64,000 bases of DNA, taken from contig JAVLUZ010000715.1 in assembly GCA_036768485.1 (NCBI GenBank), positions 124,001 through 188,000 on the forward strand, given 5' to 3'. The notes under the pieces were generated by a model, which was not told the origin of the DNA, searched no databases, and worked only from the letters and a program-made list of their open reading frames with translations. Every line of letters begins with the position of its first letter. The first letter of the stretch is position 1. This document shows positions 33,138 through 44,559 of this stretch, piece by piece. The DNA comes from Mermis nigrescens (taxonomy: Eukaryota > Nematoda > Enoplea > Mermithida > Mermithidae). Position numbers and translations under genes: made by a program.

Positions 33138-33539
33138 CATACATGATCTTTTGGGGGTTTGGGGGGAAATTCACCTCCCCCAGAAAAATTTGTACCACCT
33201 GTAAAATTTTTCACCCCCCCCAGAATTGGCGATTTTTTAAAAGTTCCTGAGAATTTTCTTAAAATTTGCAGAAAACATGTTTTGGCCTTTTTCCGCCATC
33301 TATTTGCTAAAAGTGCCAAATTTTCGGCGCCTCGCGCAATTATACTCATGTTTTGACTATATTTTGTTCAATTTGGTCCGACTTTTTCGATTTTTTTGTT
33401 TTTATGCTCTGGAAAGATAGAGCATCGTCAGAAACGCTGAAAAACAATGTTTTGACGCATACCCCATTTTTGGACCCAAAAAAGACACTTAATAATTTAA
33501 TCCCTCCCCATGCATTCCCACGTTGTGCATGTATATATG
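33138..33539 (-). mobile_element. Family D element, inverted
   Basis: Flanks CTGGCAGG/CTGACAGG (7/8); left end CATACATGATCTTTTGGGG, right end TGTGCATGTATATATG. Near-palindrome CGGCGCCTCGCGC at about 33325. Confidence 0.82.
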
Positions 33540-34035
33540 CTGACAGGTCTTTCAATTGATATCGACCCGACCCCCATTGATATCGAATTGAATGAAGTTG
33601 TACGGTTGGTCCATGTAAACGTATGCACAAAAATAGCTTATCGTATTCGGCAAAAAATTTACAGGATTTCCCAATTACTGCGAATGAATTTTAGTAGCCT
33701 AATAAGCACAGATATTCTAAAGCTTCGAACAAACTTACTAACTCGCATCGTTTGCCACTTAGACGTCTAGGCTTAGCTTAAACTCGCGATAAATTTGCCC
33801 GAATTGTTTAATATGTACAGATTTGACAATGTTTTCGTTGTATTTGTCTCATGCGAAACTTCATTTTGCAATGAATTAATTTTTGGAAAATTTCATATTC
33901 TACTTGAAAGTAGTGCAAATAATAAAATTTGTATTGATAAATTTCGTGTTTTTCATTGTCCGAATGATAAAGTTTTAATTATTTTATGGTCAGAAACTCA
34001 TAAATTAGCTAAACTAAACAATATATATGTACTTA
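33540..34035. other. Intron 1 sequence without a recognised element
   Basis: A run of open frames on the plus strand at 33510-34055 (70-86 codons) has AT-driven composition and no recognisable domain. Nothing called. Confidence 0.5.
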
Positions 34036-34043
34036 CTAGATAC

Positions 34044-34258
34044 CATAACGGCTAGAAATTTTGGGTGGAGGTCCCCGGCCATTTTTAGGGGGGGGGCATG
34101 ACCTCCAACTTTTGGAAAAAACGGCCAAAAAACGCATAAAAACGGTCAAAAAATTAAATTTTTTCCAAAAAAATAAGGGGTCTAAAATTCCTTGGCTCAG
34201 TGGGGATGGGGGACAGCCAACCTTGGGTGGCTGTCTCCCCATTCAACAAAGCATACAT
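34044..34258 (-). mobile_element. Family B element
   Basis: CATAACGGCTAGAAATTTTGG at the left, GGGTGGCTGTCTCCCC and AAAGCATACATAG at the right. No clear duplication. The C-like scrap after it (34290-34380) keeps only GCACAAGGACTTTTCGAGA. Confidence 0.6.
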
Positions 34259-34638
34259 AGTAAACCATAAAATTCAAAAGTACAATATGCACAAGGACTT
34301 TTCGAGATCGTCATTGTAACTTACATCAACATGTTTACATGTATATATAGAGAGAATCTTGTGCGAAAAATACTGTTTCCCCAAATAATTAAAGAGTTGA
34401 AGAACGATTAAGCACATGTTTTTGATGATTTTTTCGGCCATCGTTTAGCATAATTTTTCAAGCTTTTCCCGATTATAATTATTCATGAAATTTATTGACT
34501 TTCTTGGATTCTAAAGCTCTTGTTTTTATATAAGAAATTTATTTTTTGTATAGAATGAAGATCTAATGGGTCACACAGAAATTTCAGAAGCAAACACATA
34601 CGTGACTAGCGATGCAGGATAAACATTTTTAAGTAGAG

Positions 34639-36531
34639 CAGTGATCGTACGGGGACCCCGACCCCGAAAAACCCCGACCTAAACCCCGACCCCGACCCCC
34701 GACCGGGGGCATGATTTTTGAGTCGGGGTTGAACCATTTTTCGGGGGTGAAATATAGCATTTCATTTGTTGGTACATAGGAGAATTGTATAAATAGCAAA
34801 TAAATTCGGAACAAGGACGATTCATTCTCACGAGCAAAATGAATTCGTTAAACTCGACACTACCTATATTTCATAAAATGTACGCCTAGTCGCCATGTTG
34901 TTAAGACGTACATACATCTTCGCATATTTTTCATTATGAAGTGCGCCGAAATAACTGATACACGGAATCCTAGGCGTAGCCGGGGGGGGCATTAGAGGCA
35001 CATGCCCCCCCCCTCGAAATTTTTCAGAAATTAAGTTGATTTTTCTGGCGCAATGTGTCCGGAACATTGAGTTCAAAAAGGCACAAACGTCAACATTTTC
35101 CGGCGCTCCGCGCCGAGTCATTATTATTTATTGTTCTACAGATCCAATGAGTTTCAAAGCTTGAATCTGTTAAAATAATCCAGCACTTCGCATCAATTTA
35201 GTGATTTAATGCACTATTAGTTCATTGAATGAAACTGCACATGCTTGTTGAACATAATAGTAAAAGTGCGAAAATGTTTGCGTACCAATTTGTCTATTCT
35301 CTGCTTTGTTTATCTTTTTTTCTAAGGACACATAATTCTATTTTAAATGAAAGGAAAGGCCAAATTTTCTTGTGTTTTTGCGCATTTTCTGTTTCCTGAA
35401 CTAGTTAATAAGAAGGCCACAAATGGGTCTGAAAACGGTAAGAACAAAATTCTCATTGATACATCTTTCAATGACTTATTGGTTGCGACCCGTTACTGCG
35501 CTATATACTTAGCAGAGGTCGAAAAACGCATTTCAGCTCAGAAGTTTAGTGAAGTGTAGGTGTTCAACAATTTTAAGTTTTTTGGGCTTAATTCAGAACC
35601 GAGATTTTGTCGATTTGCGAAAATTTTAACGTTACTATTTAAAAATTAGAGTGCTTTTTTACAAAATTTTATGGGATTATGGGATTCTGCCCTGGACCCC
35701 GCTGGGGGAACTTGAGCGCGCCACCCCAGACCCCCAGCCGTGAAATCTCGTTCTACATGTGCAAAGAGATTTTCAGGAGGACAGAAAAGGTAAAGAGATT
35801 ACGAATTTTTAAAAATTTTCGGCGCTGCGCGCCGCAATTAGTTTATCTGTTCTGTATGATTTAAGCGGAATAAATTGAGTTTAAAGAGCAAAAACGTCAA
35901 AATTTTCCTGCGCATAGCACCGCCGATTATTGTCTTTCTTTTTGTAAAGCTCCAGCATTGCGTTTAAACGCCCGAATCAGTCAAAATATCTTCATACTAA
36001 GTTTATAATTCGTAGTTTTCCTCTTCTGCGCTGTCAGACTATTAGTATTCAGTATTCACATATCTACATGTTAAGGGCGGTAAAATATGACTGTTTCTTG
36101 GTGCTTTGCGCCACTTATGATTTCCGTACTGTTTGTCAATAAAAAGGCCGTAAATTGTACATGAAAATTCAAAAATTTTCGGCGCTTCGTGCCATTGACT
36201 CCTCTACAATCAGTGCGCCACAGAAAACCGTTATGAAAAAACTGGAAGAATACGAAAAAGCGAGAGCGATTACTGATTAAAATTGAAAGTAATGCTAAAT
36301 TGCTAAGACCATGTTTGAACTTGGAATGCAAATAAAATGTTAAACATAACCAGCTTTATTAGTATGCTCTACAAACAAGAGAAGGTATCGTTTTTATCCT
36401 CTTTAAATTGGTATGTAATCATGCAATGTTAATTGCTAATCTTCAACCCGACCCCGACCCCGACCCCGAAAACCGGTGTTTTCCATCCCCGACCCCGATC
36501 GGGGTGAAAATCTGACCCCGTACGATCACTG
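34639..36531. mobile_element. N4: 1.9-kb hAT-like element with GACCCC subterminal arrays
   Basis: Ends CAGTGATCGTACGGGG and CCCCGTACGATCACTG. Flanks AAGTAGAG/AGTAGAAG. GACCCC hexamer arrays lie inside both ends (34655-34710 and 36448-36520). The interior includes a G-rich hAT-like stretch at 34975-35025 and four GGCGCTKCGCGCC near-palindromes (35101, 35820, 36100, 36180). A 70-codon frame (35347-35559) matches no family I know. Confidence 0.78.
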
Positions 36532-37428
36532 AGTAGAAGCAAAAACTTTTGGGTGTTGCGCATCAGATTTGCTAATAATCTAACTGTTTTTGCTCCAAGC
36601 ACATAAATACGACGAATCTTTTTTTAAGCTTGTGAAAAAATATTTTTTAATTTACCAGCAGACTGAACAGGATTTGCGTGCGATACATAGATAACTTATA
36701 TTAACTTTAACATTCCTTCTAAAAACATGTCTGAGAATTTGCGAAGCACACTTTTAGAAGTTTTACACGAGCGACAATAATCCTCAATAAAATGAGGCAC
36801 CGAAAAACGACATGATACCGCTGTCTCGAGAACAAATGCCAAATTCTTCCTATTATTTTCTTTCTACTACTTCCAAAAATCTAGGGTATCGCCTTTACCC
36901 TACGAAAATTCTGAATCTGCCAATGAACTGGGGATAAATTTTCTAGTTTAAAATAAATAAATTTTTAATTAATTTTGTAAATCTCGAGCACACAAAGGAC
37001 AAAAATACAAAAATCATTAAAAAAAGAACGAATTTTTTTCAATACGAACGAATTTGTGTATTTGTCAAAACGAAGAAATGATCAGAAAAGACCGGAAAAT
37101 GTAGTCTTAGCACATAAAAGCATTTTGAAATAATTGAAGCATTTTAAAAAATAATTTGAGCGTTTTCGTTATTTACTTCATGATAAAATTAAAGACAATA
37201 CATTTCCTCGTACTCAATCATTCGATCATTTGCGAGATTTCACAGTCAAAAAAATTTTAGTAAATAATAAATATAGAGAATTTATAAGTTATATTTGAGA
37301 AAAAATAATAAAAAATATAACAAATAATATAATATAACATAGTAAATACAATAGAAATAAAATAATTAAAAAGAATTTTTTGAGTATTCAATTGATTCAT
37401 GAATATTCTTTACTTATATAGGCCTAAC
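36532..37428. other. Intron 1 proximal part, AT-rich, no recognised element
   Basis: Nothing coding or repeated was recognised; the last 200 bases before exon 1 are nearly pure A/T. Confidence 0.6.
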
Positions 37429-37615
37429 CTTTATGTTTTTCGCCATCATAAGCAGATCTGTTTTTGCCTGGTGAGCGACTCGCTTTATGCAACTTTTCAA
37501 TCTTTTTCAAATAAGCTCCTCGAGTTGAAGCATTAATTGGGCCAATTTCAGAGACGCCCAAGCGTCTCAGTTCCTGCCGGATATCTGCATCGCTCATTTC
37601 GTCCAAAGAGGACAT
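37429..37615 (-). CDS. MAN1: MAN1 exon 1: start codon and LEM domain
   Basis: It starts at ATG 37615 and codes for 62 residues plus one base. Residues about 5-43 form a LEM domain: SDADIRQELRRLGVSEIGPI followed by STRGAYLKKIEKL matches the family pattern (D-E-LR-x-L-R-x-LG, GPI, STR-x-Y-x-KKL). LEM folds bind barrier-to-autointegration factor. The donor is GTTAGG at 37428, leaving phase 1. The open frame would run one codon further to a stop inside the intron. No AUG lies further upstream in frame without a stop, and an acceptor-like CTCTTCGCAG about 100 bases upstream hints at a spliced 5' leader. Confidence 0.93.
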
Positions 37616-37730
37616 TTTAAGTCAATCAAACGAATGAATTCGTACCCAAGAAATCGGGCAGAAATTTAAGAATTCAACCGATAAATACTTGCGATCATAT
37701 AATCTGCGAAGAGCAATATATAATATCACC

Positions 37731-38072
37731 ATTCATGATCTATGGGGTTGAGGGTCTCACCCAACTTAGAAAAATTTCCATCCGCCCAGAACTCACGATT
37801 TTCCGAAAAAATTTCGGAACTTCCTAAAGATTTGAAGAAAAGGTGCTCTTTTAAGCATTTTAGCTACCTATTTATTTGTTTAAAAGTGTCGAATTTTCGG
37901 CGCCTCGCGCCATATACTCATGTTTTGACTATAGTTTGTTCAATTTATTCTACTTTTTGATTTTTTCGAAATTGTTTTATGTTAACAATGTTTTTGATGT
38001 GTACCCACCATTTTTATGTCCAAAAAAAGGCAATTTAAAATTTCATCCCCCTTGAAGTCCCATGCTAAGCAT
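37731..38072 (-). mobile_element. Family D element, inverted, upstream of the MAN1 start
   Basis: CATTCATGATCTATGGGG at the left and CTAAGCATGTCTG at the right. Core CGGCGCCTCGCGCC at about 37898. It begins about 115 bases upstream of the MAN1 ATG, so it lies in or next to the promoter or 5' leader. Confidence 0.65.
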
Positions 38073-38738
38073 GTCTGATATAGACTTAATATGAATTCAT
38101 TTCCTGCATAATGCATAAAGTCAGGAAGTTTAGAAATTTTAAGAAGCTCATGCATGTACACGTTTCTTCAGCATTGCTGCTTATTTATTATCAATGAATA
38201 ATTAAAACGACGACTGCTAGCAGAATATTTTTGTGGTGTCTGAGCCCCTTAGTATTCAGCGAAAAGGCAGAGAAAAACTGCTAATCAATCATTTCTAAAA
38301 ATGTATTCATAAATTGAATGAAAATTCAATAATTGTCGGGTAAATTATTGAATAACTGGGAGAAAGCCTCAAAAAAACTTCGGCATTCGTATAAAAGTGA
38401 AAGTTTTACAAATATTTCTTGTGAACTTTAAGCAAAGCCTATTAAAATTTTAGCCTCTTTACAAAATAGCATTAAAAATGTATCGTTGCGACGGAAAATT
38501 TTTATTTTTTGCTCTTTCCAACTCGAATTCGAGAATTTTCAGAAGATTAATCTATAAAACAACATACTAGTGACGTTCCAGTGCTGCCCGTCTACGGGAC
38601 CGTTGCCGGTAGCAGTACTACCTGCACCGATGCCAGTGTATCAATCATTTGTTGGTAAAATAGTTATGTTAAAGCTCAAACTAGGCTCAAGCACCTGTCA
38701 TTAGGTATCGCCTGCACACCAGAACCGTGTGTTATATC

Positions 38739-38995
38739 CACACATGGGCGTGGGGGGATCTGGGGGTCTGGACCCCCCCAGAAACCAAAAGCCCCCCCAG
38801 AAATCAAAAGACCCCCCCCAGAAATCAATTTTTGAAAATTTTTTCGTTTTTTTCGCAATTTTTTGATGCCAATGGATAGTGCTTGATGAGAAACGTCGAA
38901 AAATGGTGTTTTTATCGCCATATCACCATTTTTAAGGCCATTTTTTGACCTTCAAAAAATCTTGGGCCCCAGAATTTTCTTGCTGCCCACGTATG
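38739..38995 (+). mobile_element. Family E element
   Basis: Perfect 8-bp duplication GTTATATC (38731-38738 and 38996-39003); ends CACACATGGGCGTGG and CTGCCCACGTATG. Confidence 0.9.
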
Positions 38996-39028
38996 GTTAT
39001 ATCGCTAGATACCGCAAGAGGTCGCGAT

Positions 39029-39279
39029 TATAGGTGGGCGGCACCAAAGCTCTGGGGGGGGCAAGAGCTCATTCAAAGGTCAAAATGGCCTTATATATGG
39101 TAGTATGGCGAAGAAAACACCATTTTTCAACGTTTCTCATCGAGCACTATTCATTGCATCAAAATGTTGCGAAAAAACAAATAAAATTCTAAAAATTGAA
39201 TTCTGGGGGTATTTTGGTTTCTGGGGAGTATTTTGATTTCTGCGGATGCATACCCCCAAACCCCCCACGCCCAGGTGTG
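39029..39279 (-). mobile_element. Family E element, inverted
   Basis: Ends TATAGGTGGGCGGC and CGCCCAGGTGTG; flanks GTCGCGAT/GTTGCGAC (6/8). It lies 33 bases from the previous E copy in opposite orientation, so the two could form a 250-bp hairpin. Confidence 0.8.
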
Positions 39280-39499
39280 GTTGCGACTCCCCAAGGGTTA
39301 ACGCGCTACGAATGTAGCTTCATATTTATCGACCTAACCTAAAAATGAAAGGCTGGGTTGGCCCGAGCCAGCTAACCGAGAAAAACACGGAGTCGATTGT
39401 TTGTTAATTATAATGAATAGAAAAAATATATAATAAATTGCCTGACAAAAAGTAAATTCGAAGAAAATTCAAATTTTATGCAAAACATGGAAATTTGAC

Positions 39500-39830
39500 A
39501 TTGGAGACTTAAGCCAAAAAATTTCTCAAGTTCCTTTACTGGGATCAAAACGATGAACGCGTCAAAAACATAACTTGCGGGCGTTTCTGATAATGCAATT
39601 CATCCCAAGACGACAAAAAACGTAAAACTATCAGAGAAAAATTCAATTACAATCAACCATACTACAAAATACCTCTTTCGGCGCCGAAAAAGTTAGCATT
39701 TTTGACAAAAAGACCGTTAAGAACGCTGAAAGCAACCATGACGTTTTCTACGATTTTTTTCGAAAATCACGAATCCTTGGGGGACGAAAATATTTTTACG
39801 GGTGAGTGTGAATAAATTGTCGTGAGCTGA
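39500..39830 (+). mobile_element. Family D fragment
   Basis: GGGCGTTTCTGATAATGC, then CAAAAAGACCGTTAAGAACG and TTTTCTACGATTTTTTTCG follow the D order. Ends not clear. Confidence 0.45.
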
Positions 39831-40059
39831 AACCCTTAAACCTCAAACCAACACCATATATTGGTCTATACATGTTTTACAGGAAATGCAATATTGAAAA
39901 TTCAGGAGAAAACAATAGAATGAATTCAAAGTTAAAAAGTAGGATTTTATTTATTTATTTATTTATTTTATTTATTTATCAACTGAATAAGTACCAAGAT
40001 TCGGACGATTTTATGAAAATTTTAACGCTGAAATTCCAGACTTTAGTGCTTATTTTGCA

Positions 40060-40960
40060 AAATTTTCGTACGCTCTGCCTCGGGCCCCGCTAAAGGGCGC
40101 TTGAGCGCGCCATCCCAGATGCCCCCAGCCCCAAAAGAGAGGTTTTCCGTTGCATTCACGCTAATGTAAGGCACGGTTTTTCCCACATTTAGGGCTTTTT
40201 GTGAACCAAAATTTCGAGATGAGTAAAAAATTTTGGGCTTGGTTCACATTGTGGAAAATTTTTGTAATGCAAAAATGCGTTCTAGAAAGGGTAAAATTCA
40301 AAAATTTTCCGGCGCTTAGCGCGGATTGATTTATTTTTGATGTTTTTGTTGATGTTCTCGGCAGCGCTGCGCCGATTGCTGCACTTTTATCGACAACTTG
40401 CATTAAAACTTCAAAATAATTGAAAATCTTGATCTACTGAACAAATTTGGTCAATTTTTGTAATGCAAAAATGCGTGTTAGAGAGCCAAAATGTCAACAT
40501 TTTTCGGCGTTTCGTGCCGCATTGATTTAATCTTATTACCTGTCTTTTGCATAAGCCGCGCCAGATTCGGCCAATTTTTGTAATGCAAACATGCGTTTTA
40601 GAGAGCCAAAGTTTGATTGACTTAATTTTACATTCTTATTGATGTTAAGGTCGTGCTCGCGGATCACTGCACTTTTCGACACCTTATTCTATAACTTTAA
40701 TATGATTGAAAATTCTTATCTTCTGCATTATTATTTTCCGAAAAAATTTTACGTAATGCGAAAATGCTTTTTGGAAGTATAATTCAAAAATTTTCCGATG
40801 CTTCCGCTGCGCTACGTTGATTTAATTTATTTATTTGCTATTGATGTTTAGGCCGCGCCACACCGACTGCAGCGATTTTATTGCATAAATGCGTTTAAAG
40901 AGGTGAAATTTCGAAATTTTCTGGCGTTCGATAAATTATTGAGTTTTTATTCTTCAATGA
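40060..40960. repeat. Decayed tandem array with TTTTGTAATGCAAAAATGCG units
   Basis: Near-copies of TTTTTGTAATGCAAAAATGCG at about 40255, 40454, 40576, 40748 and 40868, most with GGCGCTTAGCGC/GGCGTTTCGTGCC-type palindromes and a GCGCCGATTGCTGCACTTTT-like tail. The first 80 bases (GGGCCCCGCTAAAGG, CTTGAGCGCGCCA) match 35690-35725 inside N4. Confidence 0.6.
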
Positions 40961-41393
40961 GACTCCAGAAATCGCTAAAGTGCACTAGTGAAGGTCTGAT
41001 AATTCAATTTTAGGAGATGGAACATATAACTGATCGTTATATTCATTGCAGTGCATACACTAAATTTACAATAACAAAATGTTCAAAAACTCGTTTTGGG
41101 TCATGCCATTTTATGTAGGATTGACTGTCTGCAAAAAACATCGGTTTTTTCAACTTAAGCGCTCAATTTGGCTGGATTTCGACACAACTGAGTTTGCGAA
41201 TCTGCGAACAGAGATTGGAGAAGCATAGAGGTGGATGAAATAAGCAAGAAGAGCAAAGACCCAGCCACGGGAAAAAACCGGAACGCTCAAGCTGCAAAGC
41301 TGATGGAAATATGACAGAGCAAAGGGAAGCAGAACTACTGAAATAGTGAAACGATCCTGAACCGACAATCAGATGTCGAAGCATTATTAAGTC

Positions 41394-41811
41394 CACACAT
41401 GCACATAGGGGGTGAGGGGGGTATTACCCCCCTGAGGAGATCAGCTAGACCAGTACTGTCCGGCGATTTTGAGCAAACAGGTCTTGTTCTGCATCATTTT
41501 TGACATCAAAATCAGTAAAAATGTCAAATTTTTTCCGGCGTTTCGCGCCAGATTAGTACTTTTAAGTACTTTTTACTCAAAAAGCGCCCAAAATTGATAA
41601 ATTTTTGCATTTTTTAGTGTTGAAAGTGATATAATGCAGTCAAAATGGACTAAAAATGCTTTTAAAATATGTTATTAACACGAAAAAACGTTTTATAGTC
41701 TATTTTGACCATTTTGATCATTAAAACAACAAAAAAATCGTGAATGTTAAATTTACTGTTTTGGATTTCTAGGATTCCACCCCCTGCCGACCCTAATCTT
41801 GTGCACCTATG
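41394..41811 (+). mobile_element. Family H element, intact
   Basis: Perfect 8-bp duplication ATTAAGTC (41386-41393 and 41812-41819). Left end CACACATGCACATAGGGG, right end GTGCACCTATG. Contains GGCGTTTCGCGCC at about 41537. Confidence 0.88.
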
Positions 41812-41852
41812 ATTAAGTCATTTTGATAAGTTTATTTGGAATAATAAAGATA

Positions 41853-44211
41853 CAGTACGCGCCTGGAATTTTGCTTGCGCAGTCTACATTAACTTTTGTT
41901 GCACTCGGGTTTTAGCGAGCGGACCTCAGTGGCCATTAGTGGGCCGCTGTTAAGCACTTACAGCCGATTGACGGACTGCTTTCGAACTACTGCGGCCGTT
42001 TGTGGACTGCTGCGGCCGTTGGATGCTGACTGCAGTTACTTTACTGTAAGTACGGAAACATGTATGTATAGTATTGCTGCCAGCATATTGCGTTATCTGT
42101 CGCACAAACAGGCAAAAAAATTTTCTCAATCTGCTTTGATTTTTCGCATGCCTGCGTTTCAAAAGTGTGTGCGTGCAGCAGGTCCAGTCCGAGAAAAAGG
42201 TAAAAATAGATTGGAATTTTCGTGCATATCATTATAACTATCGTGTCCTCCACTGGAATCTCATCTAAGAGATAATGGGCATAAAAATGAAAGAGATTAG
42301 TATTTCCTGTGTGCGATCGATTGCATATTGCTCTGCAGCAAAAGAGCATTTTAAAATTAATTTCAGGCTGAGAGCTTTCCGCGTTTTCAGAACAAATTAA
42401 TGGTTAAAAAAGAGCAAAAGATTTAAGAATCATATAGGCCCGAAATTTATTTTGCCATTAGTTATATGATTTTAAAAAGCGCATCATTTCGAGTAAATCA
42501 AAATTAGCAATAAAATCAAAGCTAATTGCTCTTATCTTTTGGAGGGGAAGGTTTTTCAAAAGGGTATTTTTCTTCTTCTACAAACCATATTTTTCACTCT
42601 TATATTGCAAAATTGGGAAGAGAGTATGAATAGTGACTGTAAGGTCTAAGCTAAATATAAAATTTAACAAAATAGTGAAATTCAGATGACAAATAGTTTT
42701 GCAAATTAATTGTACATCATAAAATTTTTGTTAAAATGGACTAAACAATAAATATCGTATTGCCTTTGAAATACAAAATTGACAAAAAGCTCCTGATTAT
42801 CCGCTTTCCAAGATATTTTGTATCTTCGCTTTTTCATTTATTTATATACAATATGTACATCAATAATATAACATCATATAATGTCTGTCTCCTCAGGCAA
42901 GCATATAGTTCAAAAAAATATTGCCTGTTCTATTATTTCGCGCAAATTTTATTCTGACACCCAACTTCCTTCGTAATTTTTCGTGTTCAATTAAAGTACT
43001 TTACATGCGTATCTACTATTTTGTATTTATTCTATTCAGTGGACATACACCTACACATACATGTATTCAACGCAAAGCTTGAAAACACGAAAACACATTT
43101 TTATCTCCTGATATTTTAATGCACAAGCACAAAAAGATTTTGCTCGCGTTCCCTGCTCTCTGTTTGACTGAGGACACATAAATTTTGCTGATCAGATGCG
43201 AATTGGCTGGCGTCTGCAACAGGCTGTGCGTAAAACTTGAATCTCCTGCGCAAAAAGTGTAGTAATCGAGCGTCGAATTTCGACTTAACTTAAATGGGAA
43301 TAAATCGAAATATTGCAACCAAAATAACTCAGTGCACTATGCACGATGTACAATTAATTAGCAAAACTATTTGTCATCTGTATTTCACTATTTTGTTAAA
43401 TTTTATATTTAGCTTAGACCTTACAGTTACTATTGCACTATTCATTCTCTCTTCCCAATTTTTCAATATAAGAGTGAAAAATATGGTTTGTAGAAGAAGG
43501 AAAATACCCTTTTGAAAAACCATTTCCTCTAAAAGATAAGAGCATTTGCTTTGATTTTATTGCTAATTTTGATTTTGTCGAAAAGATGCGCTTTTTAAAA
43601 TCATATAACTAATGGCAAAAGAAATTTCGTGCTTATGATTTTTAAATCTTTTACTCTTTATTAGCCATGAATTTGTTTTAAAACGCGGAACGCTCTCAGC
43701 CTGAAATTAATTTTGAAATGCTCTTTTGCTGCAGAGCAATATGCAATCGATCGCACACAGGAAATACTATTCTCTTTCATTTTTATGCCCATTATCTTTT
43801 AGATGAGATTCCAATGGAGGAAACGAGAGTTATAATGATATGCACGAAAATTCCAATCTATTTTTACCTTTGTTTCTTGGACTGGACCTGCTACACGCAC
43901 ACACTTTTGAAACGCAGGCATGCGAAAAGTCAAAGCAGATTGAGAAAATTTTTTGCCCGTTTGTGCGACAGATAACGCAATATGCTAGCAGCGATACTAT
44001 ACATGTTTCCGTACTTACAGTAAAATAACTGCAGTCAGCATCCAACGGCCGCTGCAGTCCACGAACAGCCGCGGTAGTTTGAAAGCAGTCCGTCAATTGG
44101 CTGCAAGTGCTTAACAGCGGCCCACTAATGGCCACTGAGGTCCGCTCGCTAAAATCCGACTGCAACAAAAGTTAATGGAGACTGCGCATGCAAAATTCCA
44201 GGCGCGTACTG
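41853..44211. mobile_element. I: TA-target element with inverted arms of about 866 bp
   Basis: Ends CAGTACGCGCCTGG and CCAGGCGCGTACTG, flanked by TA. Left arm 41853-42718 and right arm 43345-44211 are inverted copies; a unique 626-bp centre separates them. The mirrored 112/113-codon frames (41896-42237 plus, 43830-44168 minus) come from the arms and are not evidence of a gene. The centre has a minus frame of 83 codons without recognisable domains. Confidence 0.87.
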
Positions 44212-44227
44212 TACCATGCGGATAAGT

Positions 44228-44530
44228 TTGACTCCTTGTAACTCAGTATACCGTAGAATATCACGTTTACCGCATTAGTTTAAGGACATGATGTGGTAAG
44301 TACATAAACATTAATGAGGGACGTTCAAAGTTCAATAAAACAGACTAAAAAGGAACCTCCGTGATCCGAAATGATTGGTGTCTCCTTGTAACTCATTATA
44401 CTGTCAAATATCACGATTACCGCATTAGTTTAAAGCAAATTATCCGCTAGAACCGTAAACGTTAGTGTGAGACCTTTAAAGTTCAATGAAACAGACTAAT
44501 TAGGCACCTACATGATCCTAGCGATTGGTA
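44228..44530. repeat. Two-copy tandem duplication, 150-bp unit
   Basis: CTCCTTGTAACTCA recurs at 44232 and 44382. AATATCACG-TTACCGCATTAG, GTTCAATAAAACAGACTAA and ATGATCC-type blocks follow in the same order in both copies. Confidence 0.8.
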
Positions 44531-44559
44531 CGTATGCAGGATGTAGGAGGTACATAAAC

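Larger units (their letters stand above)
1..37615 (-). other. MAN1: MAN1/LEMD3-like nuclear envelope gene, whole locus (3' end off window)
   Basis: Fourteen minus-strand exons can be joined into one reading frame of about 720 codons. In order the product has an N-terminal LEM domain, a Ser/Pro-rich linker, two membrane helices (residues about 421-442 and 468-488), a MAN1-Src1 winged-helix region and a C-terminal RRM-like (UHM) domain. In this family the protein sits in the inner nuclear membrane; LEM binds the chromatin protein BAF, the winged helix binds DNA, and the UHM of vertebrate MAN1 binds receptor Smads. The order of domains, the motifs PHVRDMLIPP, WDKAVEYL, WQGHAF and VSVKYLRPERYH, and matching splice phases at 12 of 13 junctions make the identification firm. 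Introns total about 35 kb and are mostly transposons. The stop codon lies left of base 1. LEMD2 is the alternative, but the UHM tail favours MAN1. Confidence 0.93.

Noticed and set aside
41896..44168. Two similar 112/113-codon proteins on opposite strands
   Set aside because: They are mirror translations of the inverted arms of element I and show no codon bias or domain.
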